Part shown: positions 18,050 through 26,651 of the stretch, piece after piece
Position numbering within the stretch: position 1 is the stretch's first letter
Layout of the letters: every line of letters starts with the position of its first letter
Assembly (NCBI GenBank): GCA_016183985.1
Contig: JACPDN010000010.1
Coordinates: forward strand, 310,001-374,000
Source: Pseudomonadota bacterium
GTDB taxonomy: Bacteria > Pseudomonadota > Alphaproteobacteria > Dongiales > Dongiaceae
Length of the DNA stretch: 64,000 bases
Reading direction: 5' to 3'
The notes under the pieces: generated by a model
What the model was told of the DNA's origin: nothing
Seen by the model: only the letters and a program-made list of their open reading frames with translations
Database searches by the model: none
Made by a program: the position numbers and the translations under genes

Positions 18050-19930
18050 ATGGCCGCCCCCCATTCCCCCGCTCAAGCCAAGACGGCCGGCGAGGTTACG
18101 CCACATACCCAGCTACACGCCTTGCAGGCGCTCCTCCCGCATCTCTGGCCCAAGGGGCAGTGGGATTTGCGCGGCCGCGTCATCCTGTCGGTGATGTGCC
18201 TCATCATTGCCAAGGTGGCCAATGTCTATGTGCCGATCCTGTTCAAGCGGATGGTCGACGCGCTGGGGCACCCGATTGGCACCACGGCCAGCATCATCGG
18301 TATTTCGCTGGGGCTGCTCATTGCCTATGGCATCGCCCGCGTGATCTCCCAGGCCTTTGCCGAATTCCGCGATGGCATCTTTGCCAAAGTCGCCCAGCGC
18401 TCGATCCGTGCCGTGGCGCTCTCGACCTTCCGGCACCTTCATGCCCTGTCATTGAAATTTCACCTCGAGCGCCAGACCGGCGGCCTCAACCGCGCCATCG
18501 AGCGCGGCGCCAAGGGCATCGAGTTCCTACTGTTCTTCATCCTGTTCAACGTGCTGCCCACGCTCATCGAAATCGCCATGGTCTGCGTCATCCTGTGGAC
18601 GCTTTACGACTGGACCTATGCCGCCGTCACCTTCGTCACCATCCTGGTCTATATCTGGTATTCGCTCAGCGTCACCGAATGGCGCATCCAGTTCCGCCGC
18701 GACATGAATGAGAGCGACCAATCCGCCAATACCAAGGCGGTGGATTCGCTTCTCAATTACGAGACGGTCAAATATTTCGGCAATGAAGAGCACGAGGCGC
18801 GGCGCTATGACGTGGCGCTGCAGGCCTATGAGAAGGCGGCCGTCAAAAGCCGCACGTCACTGGCCCTCCTCAATGTCGGTCAGGCCTTCATCATCGCGAC
18901 GGGTCTGGTGCTGATGATGGGGATGGCCGCGCGCGGCACCGCGCAAGGAACCATGACCGTCGGCGATTTCGTGCTGGTCAACGCCTATCTCATCCAGCTC
19001 TATCTGCCGCTCAACTTCCTCGGCTTCGTCTATCGCGAAATCCGCCAGTCGCTCATCGACATGGAATCGATGTTCGCCTTGCTGCGCGTCGATATCGAGA
19101 TCGCCGACAAACCGGACGCCAAGCCGCTTGCCGTGCCGCAAGGCGCGCTGACCTTCGAGAATGTCGAATTCGGCTATGATCCGCGCCGCCCGATCCTCAA
19201 GGGCGTCAGCTTCACCGTGCCGGCGGGGCACAAGCTTGCCATCGTCGGCCCGTCGGGCGCCGGCAAATCGACGCTCTCGCGCCTGCTGTTCCGCTTCTAT
19301 GACGTCGATAGCGGCCGCATCCTCATCGACGGGCAGGACATCCGCGACGTGACGCAGAAGTCTTTGCGCGATGCCATCGGCATCGTGCCGCAGGACACGG
19401 TGCTCTTCAACGACACGGTCGCCTATAACATCGCCTATGGCAGGCCCGGTGCCAGCACGACGGAAGTCGAGCAGGCGGCCGAGCTTGCCCATATTCATGA
19501 CTTCGTGATGGGCCTGCCCGACAAATACGAGACCAAGGTCGGCGAGCGGGGCCTGAAGCTATCAGGCGGTGAAAAGCAGCGCGTCGCCATCGCCCGCACG
19601 ATCCTCAAAGACCCGCCGATCCTGCTGTTCGACGAAGCCACCTCTGCACTCGATTCCCATACCGAACGCGAGATCCAGGACAATCTGGCGGAGGTGTCGC
19701 GCGATCACACAACACTGGTCATCGCCCATCGCCTCTCCACCATCATCGATGCCGACGAGATCATCGTGCTGGATGACGGCCGCATCGCCGAGCGCGGACG
19801 CCATGAAGAGCTGCTCGCGGCCCAGGGCCAATACGCCGCCATGTGGCGCCGCCAACAGGAAGCAGCCAGGAAAGAGCTGATGGGCGGCGAATTGATGAGC
19901 GGGAGCAGCGGCAGTAAAGTGCCGGCATGA
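18050..19930 (+). CDS. Atm1-type ABC exporter (heavy-metal / glutathione-conjugate class)
   Basis: 626 residues, six-helix exporter domain then ATPase. The membrane part carries the hallmarks of the Atm1/ABCB7 group: RTGGLNRAIERGAKGIEFLL and NYETVKYFGNEEHEARRYD. ATPase motifs: GPSGAGKSTLSR near residue 400, LSGGEKQRVAIARTIL, ILLFDEATSALD, VIAHRLSTI. Bacterial Atm1 relatives export glutathione polysulfide or metal-glutathione complexes and protect from metal stress; mitochondrial ones serve Fe-S assembly. ATG 18050 has AGGA eight bases upstream. It overlaps meaB by four bases, so the two are translationally coupled. Confidence 0.92.
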   Translation: MAAPHSPAQAKTAGEVTPHTQLHALQALLPHLWPKGQWDLRGRVILSVMCLIIAKVANVYVPILFKRMVDALGHPIGTTASIIGISLGLLIAYGIARVISQAFAEFRDGIFAKVAQRSIRAVALSTFRHLHALSLKFHLERQTGGLNRAIERGAKGIEFLLFFILFNVLPTLIEIAMVCVILWTLYDWTYAAVTFVTILVYIWYSLSVTEWRIQFRRDMNESDQSANTKAVDSLLNYETVKYFGNEEHEARRYDVALQAYEKAAVKSRTSLALLNVGQAFIIATGLVLMMGMAARGTAQGTMTVGDFVLVNAYLIQLYLPLNFLGFVYREIRQSLIDMESMFALLRVDIEIADKPDAKPLAVPQGALTFENVEFGYDPRRPILKGVSFTVPAGHKLAIVGPSGAGKSTLSRLLFRFYDVDSGRILIDGQDIRDVTQKSLRDAIGIVPQDTVLFNDTVAYNIAYGRPGASTTEVEQAAELAHIHDFVMGLPDKYETKVGERGLKLSGGEKQRVAIARTILKDPPILLFDEATSALDSHTEREIQDNLAEVSRDHTTLVIAHRLSTIIDADEIIVLDDGRIAERGRHEELLAAQGQYAAMWRRQQEAARKELMGGELMSGSSGSKVPA

Positions 19931-20922
19931 ATGCCGTCAGCGATTCGAGTCTCGCCCAGCATGCCGCCCAGATTGAGGCTGGCGATCGTCGCGCGCTTGC
20001 GCGTGCCATCACGCTCATCGAATCGACCCGCGCCGACCATCGTCGCCAGGCTGAAGCGCTGATCGAGCAACTGCTGCCCAGAAGCGGCAAGTCCCTGCGC
20101 ATCGGCATCTCCGGCCCGCCGGGTGTCGGCAAATCGACCTTCATCGAGGCCTTCGGGCAATATGCGATCGGGCAAGGCAAGCGCCTCGCCGTGCTGGCGG
20201 TCGATCCATCCTCGCGCCTCTCGGGCGGATCGATCCTCGGTGACAAGACGCGCATGGAAGTGCTGTCGCGTGCGGAAGCGGCCTTCATCCGCCCCTCCCC
20301 CGCCGGCTTGACCCTGGGCGGGGTTGCCCGGCGCACGCGCGAAGCGCTGCTGGTCTGCGAGGCGGCGGGCTTCGATCTCATCATCGTTGAGACGGTGGGT
20401 GTCGGCCAGTCGGAGACAGCGGTCGCCGAAATGGTCGACCTGTTCCTGCTGCTGCTGCTGCCCGGCGCTGGCGACGATCTGCAGGGCATCAAGCGCGGGA
20501 TCATGGAACTGGCCGATATTCTGGTCATCAACAAGGACGATGGTGATCTTTCCACCGCTGCCGCCCGCTCGGCGGCCGATGTCGCCAATGCGCTGGGCCT
20601 GATGCAGCCGCGCCACGCCGGCTGGCGGCCTGAGGTGCTGCGCTGCTCGGCGCTCAAGCAAACCGGGATCGACGCTGTCTGGATGCGGGTCGAGGCTTTC
20701 GCCACGGCCCTGAAACAGAGCGGCGGCTTTGATGCCCAGCGCCGCGACCAGGCCAAGGCCTGGCTGTGGCATGAACTCTCCGACAGCCTGATCGAGGCCT
20801 TGAAGGCCGATCCCCACGTCGCCGCCCAGTTGGGAGCATTGGAGACCAAGGTCGGTGCCGGCAAGATCGCCCCCGGCACGGCCGCCCGCAGCCTGCTGGC
20901 CGGTTTCCTCCATAGGACGTAA
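19927..20922 (+). CDS. meaB: MeaB/ArgK-type G3E GTPase, methylmalonyl-CoA mutase chaperone
   Basis: 331 residues. Walker A SGPPGVGKSTFIEAF near residue 63, then AVDPSSRLSGGSILGDKTRM, RPSPAGLTLGGVARRTREA, the switch VETVGVGQSETAVAEMVD, and NKDD for base recognition. MeaB proteins guard and reload the B12 cofactor of methylmalonyl-CoA mutase. No mutase gene is in this window; instead the ATG lies inside the end of the Atm1-type exporter gene (4-base overlap), an operon context that says little about function. Confidence 0.93.
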   Translation: MNAVSDSSLAQHAAQIEAGDRRALARAITLIESTRADHRRQAEALIEQLLPRSGKSLRIGISGPPGVGKSTFIEAFGQYAIGQGKRLAVLAVDPSSRLSGGSILGDKTRMEVLSRAEAAFIRPSPAGLTLGGVARRTREALLVCEAAGFDLIIVETVGVGQSETAVAEMVDLFLLLLLPGAGDDLQGIKRGIMELADILVINKDDGDLSTAAARSAADVANALGLMQPRHAGWRPEVLRCSALKQTGIDAVWMRVEAFATALKQSGGFDAQRRDQAKAWLWHELSDSLIEALKADPHVAAQLGALETKVGAGKIAPGTAARSLLAGFLHRT

Positions 20923-21138
20923 GAAGCCGTCGTTATGATGATTTTCCCAGGCGCTTTACCTGGGTATGGCATATTTCAGGCACCAATTTGTCAGATTTAT
21001 CGCGAAATTAACTAATCCGTTACCTGCCATTCCTAGAGTGCCAGCGCTGTCATGCATCCATGCGAGCTGGAACCAACGCCTTGGTTCTTGGCGCTGCGGG
21101 TCGGGCGGCCTCTTGGGGAAGCGGCAAGCAGGTGGGGT

Positions 21139-23148
21139 ATGTCAAAATCGTTCGGGATCGCGGCCAAACTGGCCCTGGCCATCGCGCTCTTTGCGCTGCC
21201 GGTCGGCTTTACAATTATCCTACTGATCAAATCGCAGCAGGTTGCGATCGACTTCGGCACTAAAGAAGCGCAGGGAAACCTCTATCTTCGTGACCTCCGC
21301 AAGGCTCATGCCGCGCTGCGCGATGGCGAAGATCCGGGAAAGGTTGCCGGCACGATCACCGAGGCCGAGGCGAAGTTCGGGGCCGACATGGTCACCGCCG
21401 AGCATGTTGAGGCCGCGAATGCGGTGCTCAAAAGCGGCGACCGCGATGCCAGCGCTGCAGCCATCCGTGCGCTCATCTTGCAGGTTGGCGACAAGTCGAA
21501 CCTGATCCTCGATCCCGATCTCGATTCCTATTACGTGATGGATCTGGTGCTGCTCAAAGTGCCGGACTTGCTGGATCGCGTCACCCAAGTGGCCAGCTAC
21601 ATACGCAGCCATCAAACGCCCGTCGAGGGAAACTATACGATCAACGACGTAGCCGAGCTACTGAAATTGGACGGTGGGTTCCAGACAGTCGTCGAGGCGG
21701 CCGCTGGATCGCTGGGCTCCGCCTATAATGGCAGCAAAGTGAATGCCTATGGGCTGGAAGGCGTTCTCCCAGAGCGCCTTAGCAAGAGCTATGACGCAAT
21801 GACTGCGGCGCTGACTGCCTTTACCGCCACCTATATGAGCAGCGAGCTGGCCGGCGGCAAAGAGAAGCTGGATGTTGCCGCCGTCGTCGCTGCCGAAAAG
21901 AACGCCCGCGACACTATCACGGCCTTTGGCGATGCCAATGACGCGACTCTGGCCGAACTGCTGGACGCGCGCGTCGATAGTTTCGTGGTCAAACGCATTC
22001 GCGACTTGAGTATAGCCGCCGTCTCCTTTCTGGTCGCCATCTTCGCTACCTTCTGGTTCATCCGTCGCTTCGTGACGCGGCCCGTGGTGGAACTGGCCGG
22101 CATCATGGACCGGCTGGCTGAGGACCGTACTGACCTTGCCGTGCCGCTGCTGGGGCGGGGTGATGAACTGGGCCGCATGGCGCGCGCCGTCGAGACCTTC
22201 CGCGTCGGCATCGGCAAAAGGCTGGAACTGGAAAACGCTGCCAAGGCAGAAGCCGAGCATCGCGAAAAGCAGATCCGCGACATCCAGACACTCTGCAGCG
22301 ATTTCGATCGCACCTTCGTCAATGCCGTCGGCTCGATGATGGGCAGTGCCGGGGATCTGCGCCAGCAATCCGAGGTGATGCGCGCGGCCGCCCAGACTTC
22401 CGGCGCACAATCGGAAGAAGTCTCGCGCCTGGCCGCCACCGCCGCCGGCAACGCGCAATCCATCGCCGGTGCGGTCACTGAAATGTCGGCCTCGATCTCC
22501 GAGATCGGGCGCCAGGCCGAGACCGCGACGCAGACGGCTGAAACGGCCGTCGCGCGCGCCTCGGACATCGGGCGCATCGTTAATGGCCTGACCGAAGTCG
22601 CCGGCCGTGTGGCGGGCGTCCTCGGCCTCATCCGCGACATTGCGGGGAAGACCAATCTGCTGGCCTTGAATGCCACCATCGAAGCGGCCAGCGCCGGAGA
22701 GGCCGGCCGGGGTTTTGCGGTCGTGGCGACCGAGGTCAAGAGTCTGGCCAATCAGACGACCGATGCCACGGCCGAGATCGAGGCGCAGATTTCCGGCGTG
22801 CAGAAGACGGCCCAGGATGCCGCTTCCGCCATCTCGGAAATCACCGAGGTCATCCACGGCATGAATGAATCGACCGGCGCCATCTTCGCCGCCGTGACGC
22901 AGCAATCGGCGGCAACGCAAGAGATCGTCCGCAACGTCACCGAAGCCAGCGCCAAGACCCGGGAGGTGGCCGAGGTCATCTCCGAGGTAAAGGCCGCCGC
23001 CGAGACGACCGGCGAGCGCTCGGGCCAGGTGCTGGAAGTCGCAGGCTCGGTCAACGGCCAGGCCGGCACGCTGAAATCCGTGGTCGAGCAGTTCCTCGGC
23101 CAGCTCATCAGCACCGCCGGCAGCGATCCCGCCATGCGTCAGGCGTGA
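21139..23148 (+). CDS. Methyl-accepting chemotaxis protein
   Basis: 669 residues from ATG 21139 (GGTGGGG just upstream; a longer in-frame ATG at 21052 lacks one). First membrane helix about residues 9-30 ([20 protein letters not shown]), a ~270-residue periplasmic helical sensor region, a second helix near 295-315 ([15 protein letters not shown]), a HAMP domain, then the cytoplasmic signalling domain with the hairpin tip [20 protein letters not shown] and [20 protein letters not shown]. Passes ligand information to CheA/CheW. Ligand unknown. The last ~100 residues retain typical methylation helices. Confidence 0.93.
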   Translation: MSKSFGIAAKLALAIALFALPVGFTIILLIKSQQVAIDFGTKEAQGNLYLRDLRKAHAALRDGEDPGKVAGTITEAEAKFGADMVTAEHVEAANAVLKSGDRDASAAAIRALILQVGDKSNLILDPDLDSYYVMDLVLLKVPDLLDRVTQVASYIRSHQTPVEGNYTINDVAELLKLDGGFQTVVEAAAGSLGSAYNGSKVNAYGLEGVLPERLSKSYDAMTAALTAFTATYMSSELAGGKEKLDVAAVVAAEKNARDTITAFGDANDATLAELLDARVDSFVVKRIRDLSIAAVSFLVAIFATFWFIRRFVTRPVVELAGIMDRLAEDRTDLAVPLLGRGDELGRMARAVETFRVGIGKRLELENAAKAEAEHREKQIRDIQTLCSDFDRTFVNAVGSMMGSAGDLRQQSEVMRAAAQTSGAQSEEVSRLAATAAGNAQSIAGAVTEMSASISEIGRQAETATQTAETAVARASDIGRIVNGLTEVAGRVAGVLGLIRDIAGKTNLLALNATIEAASAGEAGRGFAVVATEVKSLANQTTDATAEIEAQISGVQKTAQDAASAISEITEVIHGMNESTGAIFAAVTQQSAATQEIVRNVTEASAKTREVAEVISEVKAAAETTGERSGQVLEVAGSVNGQAGTLKSVVEQFLGQLISTAGSDPAMRQA

Positions 23149-23253
23149 GCGGGAGCTTAAGATGGCGATAAGAATAGGAAATTCACCCGATCCGGGGAAC
23201 GTTTCGTCACGGTCCCAGGGTGGGCAGAGTGGTGGCCCGGCGCCGGAATCGCC

Positions 23254-23282
23254 TTGACGTTCCGGGGTTTGCCACGTAAAAA
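23254..23282 (+). promoter_or_regulatory. Probable rpmB promoter
   Basis: TTGACG (23254-23259), a 17-base spacer, then TAAAAA (23277-23282). The predicted start near 23289 falls just before a strong hairpin (23295-23318). Confidence 0.5.
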
Positions 23283-23294
23283 CCGCCCCGAGCT

Positions 23295-23330
23295 GGCCGG
23301 AACCTTATGTTTCCGGCCCCTTTCTTTTAG
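23295..23330 (+). terminator. Hairpin with T-rich tail in the rpmB leader
   Basis: GGCCGGAA (23295-23302) pairs with TTCCGGCC (23311-23318), followed by CCTTTCTTTTAG. It looks like an intrinsic terminator yet lies after the apparent rpmB promoter and 42 bases before the rpmB ATG. It could end read-through from the chemoreceptor gene or serve as an attenuator for ribosomal protein control. Confidence 0.5.
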
Positions 23331-23360
23331 ATAAGTGTTTGGATTAGAAGGATTCTCGCC

Positions 23361-23654
23361 ATGTCCCGGCGTTGCGATATCACTGGCAAGGGTGTGCAGA
23401 CCGGCCACAATGTGAGCCATGCCAACAACAAGACGAAGCGCCGCTTCCTGCCGAACCTGCAGGAAACCAAGCTGCTCTCGGACACGCTCGGGCAGCAGAT
23501 CCGCCTGAAGCTGACGACCCATGCCATCCGCTCGATCGAGCACAATGGCGGCCTCGACGCCTATCTCGCCAAGACGGCGGACAAGAACCTGCCGGACGAA
23601 GCGAAGCGCCTGAAGCGCCGCATCGAAAAGGCCGCCGCCAAGGCCGCTGCCTAA
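23361..23654 (+). CDS. rpmB: 50S ribosomal protein L28
   Basis: 97 residues. Opens [20 protein letters not shown] and continues [14 protein letters not shown], the classical L28 signature, with the C-terminal extension usual in alphaproteobacteria. A component of the large ribosomal subunit. Ribosome site AGAAGGA upstream. It has its own promoter-like element and ends at a good intrinsic terminator (23683-23716), so it is monocistronic. Confidence 0.97.
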   Translation: MSRRCDITGKGVQTGHNVSHANNKTKRRFLPNLQETKLLSDTLGQQIRLKLTTHAIRSIEHNGGLDAYLAKTADKNLPDEAKRLKRRIEKAAAKAAA

Positions 23655-23682
23655 GATCTTTCGTCCTTCCGGACGACGCAAC

Positions 23683-23716
23683 AAGGCCCGCGCCCCAAGG
23701 TGCGGGCCTTTTGTTT
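23683..23716 (+). terminator. Intrinsic terminator of rpmB
   Basis: AAGGCCCGC (23683-23691), ten-base loop, GCGGGCCTT (23702-23710), then TTGTTTT. Perfect stem with T-run 28 bases after the rpmB stop. Confidence 0.85.
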
Positions 23717-23864
23717 TGCCTGATCCATCAATTCCGCCTGCTTAGCCGGCCTCCTAAACACCTGCACTAAATTGAGGCTAGCCCCGCGCCCGGCGCGGGT
23801 TGTGGCCGGTCCGAGCCGTAGCTAGATTCTGATCCAGCAAACGCCATCAGCCACGAGTTCATCC

Positions 23865-24680
23865 ATGAGCAAGCCCGGTCCCTATCGCCTGCAGCAGACC
23901 CTTTCCGCCGATGCGCCGGTGGTGGGGGTGCCGATGTGCGTGAAATTCATTGATGGGCAGAACTATCACACGGTGGGCGAGAAATACCTGACCGCACTCA
24001 TCGACGGTTCCGGCGTCTATCCGCTGTCTTATCCGGCACTTGGGCCCGCTTTGCCGGTCGAAGCCCTGCTCGACCATGTCGACGGCCTGCTCTTCACGGG
24101 AAGCCCCAGCAACATCGCCGTCGAGCATTATAGCGGCGACCCGGACCGCGATGACAGCCCGCAGGATCCCGGCCGCGATGCCGTCACCCTGCCGCTCCTG
24201 CGCGCCGCCTTGAAGCGCGATATCCCGGTCATCTGCATCTGCCGCGGTTTCCAGGAACTCAATGTGGCGCTGGGCGGCACCCTCCATACCCGGATTCACG
24301 AATTGCCGGGGAAGCTGGACCATCGTGGTGCCGACGGCTCCTATGACGAGATCTACAGGCCGGCGCACCAGTTGCTCCTCGAGAAGGGCAGCGTTTTTGC
24401 CGGCATCTTCGACACGCAAGAGATCACCGTGAATTCCGTGCACTGGCAGGGCATCAACAAGCTGGGCCAGGGCCTCGTCGTCGAGGGCCGCGCGCCGGAT
24501 GGCGTCGTTGAGGCCATGCGTGTGGCGGGCAAGCGATTTGCCCTCGGCGTGCAATGGCATCCGGAATATCGCTGCGTCGAAGATCCGGATTCGATGAAGC
24601 TGTTCCGCGCCTTTGGCGATGCCGTGCGCGCCTATGCGGCGGAGCGCCGCGGCGGGTCGAAGGCCGGCGCCGCCGCGTAA
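23865..24680 (+). CDS. Gamma-glutamyl-gamma-aminobutyrate hydrolase family protein (peptidase C26)
   Basis: 271 residues of the class I glutamine amidotransferase fold as in PuuD. The nucleophile Cys lies in ICICRGFQELNVALGG, preceded by LDHVDGLLFTGSPSNI, and the His-Glu of the triad in FALGVQWHPEYR. PuuD-type enzymes release GABA from gamma-glutamyl-GABA in putrescine breakdown; other members act on different gamma-glutamyl compounds. The gene stands alone between the rpmB terminator and a structured intergenic region, so the exact substrate is not supported by neighbours. Confidence 0.88.
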   Translation: MSKPGPYRLQQTLSADAPVVGVPMCVKFIDGQNYHTVGEKYLTALIDGSGVYPLSYPALGPALPVEALLDHVDGLLFTGSPSNIAVEHYSGDPDRDDSPQDPGRDAVTLPLLRAALKRDIPVICICRGFQELNVALGGTLHTRIHELPGKLDHRGADGSYDEIYRPAHQLLLEKGSVFAGIFDTQEITVNSVHWQGINKLGQGLVVEGRAPDGVVEAMRVAGKRFALGVQWHPEYRCVEDPDSMKLFRAFGDAVRAYAAERRGGSKAGAAA

Positions 24681-24784
24681 AAGACGGGCGGCGTCCGTCA
24701 AACCGGCGCAGGAATTTTTCCGGCAGCCCCGATAAAGGCGCTTCGGATTCTTGATCATATTCGCGTGAACAGTGGATTCGCGCG

Positions 24785-24848
24785 GCGATTCCAAACACTT
24801 CCGAGGCATGCAGGCCTGCATGCCAGATTTGCATTCTTTTGGAATCGC
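24785..24848. repeat. Nested palindrome
   Basis: Outer arms GCGATTCCAAA (24785-24795) and TTTGGAATCGC (24838-24848) enclose a perfect 20-bp palindrome at 24805-24824 (GGCATGCAGG and its mirror). Unlike the repeats at 541 and 2924 it is not duplicated elsewhere in the window. It may be a cruciform, a dimeric protein site or part of a transcript. Confidence 0.7.
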
Positions 24849-24889
24849 GCCCCTTGAATTCGGGTGTATCAGGATCATCTAAGTCATAT

Positions 24890-25013
24890 GCGAATGGCGA
24901 CGGTTGCAATGACCGTTGCCAGCACCGGAAGCGGTCTCCCCCACCGTAACCGGACTCCGCTAACACGGAGTGTCGAACGCCCGGTCCTCCCCTGACCGGG
25001 CGTTCATATTTTC
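24890..25013 (+). ncRNA. Candidate small RNA with four hairpins and C-rich loops
   Basis: Within ~120 bases lie GGCGACGGT/ACCGTTGCC (24896-24920, one G-U pair), CGGT/ACCG closing a CTCCCCC loop (24932-24946), ACTCCG/CGGAGT (24954-24971), and a 12-bp terminator stem whose loop is CTCCCCT (24975-25005) followed by ATATTTTCT. No ORF fits. Loops able to bind Shine-Dalgarno sequences recall alphaproteobacterial trans-acting RNAs such as the ar14 group, which is analogy only. No clear promoter was found; it could be processed from the upstream 3' UTR. Confidence 0.45.
24975..25013 (+). terminator. Intrinsic terminator before xthA
   Basis: GAACGCCCGGTC (24975-24986), loop CTCCCCT, GACCGGGCGTTC (24994-25005), then ATATTTTC. 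Perfect 12-bp stem. It isolates xthA from upstream transcription. Confidence 0.8.
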
Positions 25014-25131
25014 TGGGTCTTGCTTCCACTTTTATGCAGCTGTTCAACTATCGCCCGCGCCGATGCTGGACGCAGATCGATTCGTCATGCGATTCCAACA
25101 TCATCGTCGCGACATGAAGAATGGATGACCG

Positions 25132-25932
25132 ATGCGCATCGCCACCTGGAATATCAATTCGCTGCGTCTGCGTATCGATCTACTGCGTCGATTGGTGCAG
25201 CAGGAAGGCTGCGACGTCATCTGCCTGCAGGAAATCAAGGTTGAAGACGGCCTCTTCCCGCTCGAGGCGGTGAAGGCTCTCGGCTACCCTTACGTCCGCT
25301 TCCACGGCATGAAGGGCTATAACGGCGTCGCGATCCTCTCGAAGATTCCATTCGAGGTGATGGACCCGAAAGATTGGTGCCTGAAAGGCGATGCGCGCCA
25401 TGCCCATGTGGTCTTGGATGGCGATGTCGAGTTGCACAATTTCTACATCCCGGCCGGCGGCGACATTCCCGATCCCGACAGCAATGTGAAGTTCGCGCAT
25501 AAGCTCCAATTCCTCGACGAGCTTAAGGCGCATTTCGACGCCGGGGCCAAGGCCGGTGCATCGGCCAAAGGCAAGGCGATCATGGTGGGCGACCTCAATA
25601 TCGCGCCGCTCGAGGATGACGTGTGGTCGCACAAGCAACTTCTTTCCGTCGTCAGCCACACGCCGATCGAAGTCGAAAAACTGAACGCCGTGCAGAAAGC
25701 CGGCAAATGGGTCGACGCCGTCCGGCAGATCACGCCGGCGCCGATCAAGCTCTTCTCCTGGTGGAGCTATCGCTCGGCCGATTGGACCAGGAACGATCGC
25801 GGTCGGCGGCTGGACCATGTCTGGGTGACGCCCGCCATCTCGAAACGCGTGCGTCACGCCACGATCCTCAAGGACATGCGCAGCTGGACCCAGCCCAGCG
25901 ATCATGTCGCCGTCATCGTCGATATCGATTGA
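25132..25932 (+). CDS. xthA: Exodeoxyribonuclease III
   Basis: 266 residues. Endonuclease/exonuclease/phosphatase fold with MRIATWNINSLRLR, the metal-binding Glu of CLQEIKVEDGLFP, GYNGVAILSK, VGDLNIAP, WWSYR and the terminal DHVAVIVDID carrying the catalytic His. Acts on abasic sites and as a 3'-5' exonuclease in base-excision repair. Transcribed alone between the terminator at 25005 and a convergent gene. Confidence 0.95.
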   Translation: MRIATWNINSLRLRIDLLRRLVQQEGCDVICLQEIKVEDGLFPLEAVKALGYPYVRFHGMKGYNGVAILSKIPFEVMDPKDWCLKGDARHAHVVLDGDVELHNFYIPAGGDIPDPDSNVKFAHKLQFLDELKAHFDAGAKAGASAKGKAIMVGDLNIAPLEDDVWSHKQLLSVVSHTPIEVEKLNAVQKAGKWVDAVRQITPAPIKLFSWWSYRSADWTRNDRGRRLDHVWVTPAISKRVRHATILKDMRSWTQPSDHVAVIVDID

Positions 25933-25935
25933 ACG

Positions 25936-25965
25936 AAAAAAGGGGATGGCCCAAAAGCCATCCCC
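25936..25965 (-). terminator. Intrinsic terminator for the minus-strand gene at 26029
   Basis: GGGGATGGC (25942-25950) and GCCATCCCC (25957-25965) form a 9-bp stem; on the minus strand it is followed by six T (25936-25941 read in reverse). It lies ~65 bases after the stop of the 26029-26472 gene and right after the xthA stop, so it may also stabilise the xthA 3' end. Confidence 0.8.
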
Positions 25966-26028
25966 ATCAAAGCGTCGCAGGGTTCGAAGGTACCCGAACT
26001 CAAAGGTTCCGCGGTGGAGAGAGAGACT

Positions 26029-26472
26029 TCAGACCTGCCGCAATTCTTCATCGATGCGTTCGATGAGATAGAGCGCCACGGCCAAGCGGTCGCGCCGGAT
26101 CACTTGCTCGGCCGCCAATTCAACCAATGGCACAAGACGCGCGTAAGCTTCAGGTGAGGCGCAGATATAGGTCATCGCGCAATCGCCAGCTTGGCGGAAG
26201 CTGTTGATCATCTGTGCCCGCGCGCCGATCCAATCGAGATGATGGCTGAGCACCTGCGCATGGCGCAGGCCGCCGGGCTGTTCATGGATTGAGGCCAGCA
26301 ATAAATCCGCCGTACGTTCATAGATGCTGGCCAAAGCTTCGAGTGTCACAGCAGGAGCGATGGCGGCGCTGGCGCGCTTGGCCACGCGAGACGCCGTCGG
26401 CTGCTTGCCGCGCGACATCGTCGCGATAACGCCCTGCATGTTCTTAGAGTTCTGCCGGAATTGTACGCCCAT
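26029..26472 (-). CDS. Small helical protein, unknown function (phasin-like composition)
   Basis: 147 residues, predicted mostly alpha-helical and Ala-rich with no membrane segment: TLEALASIYERTADLLLASI, GARAQMINSFRQAGDCAMTY, EQVIRRDRLAVALYLIERID. The amphipathic helices recall phasin-like proteins, but I do not recognise a family. ATG 26472 has GGGG eight bases upstream; ATG at 26439 is an alternative. It ends in a strong terminator, which supports a real, independently transcribed gene. Confidence 0.65.
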   Translation of the reverse strand: MGVQFRQNSKNMQGVIATMSRGKQPTASRVAKRASAAIAPAVTLEALASIYERTADLLLASIHEQPGGLRHAQVLSHHLDWIGARAQMINSFRQAGDCAMTYICASPEAYARLVPLVELAAEQVIRRDRLAVALYLIERIDEELRQV

Positions 26473-26651
26473 GATGGGATCCCCATGTCATCAAAATGTC
26501 ATCGCAGGTGATCCGCCCTGCTGAAGCCAGGATGATATGGAGCCGGGAATAACTGAAGTGACACCTGTGAGTCTTTCCCGCCAATGACTAACGGAATCAC
26601 GACAAGTGTCGCTTCTGGTTAAGCACATCCATCACTTGCACATTTGCATGA

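Noticed and set aside
25981..26010. tRNA-like GGTTCGAA near the end of xthA
   Set aside because: No acceptor stem or anticodon arm can be built around it; no tRNA gene was found anywhere in the window.
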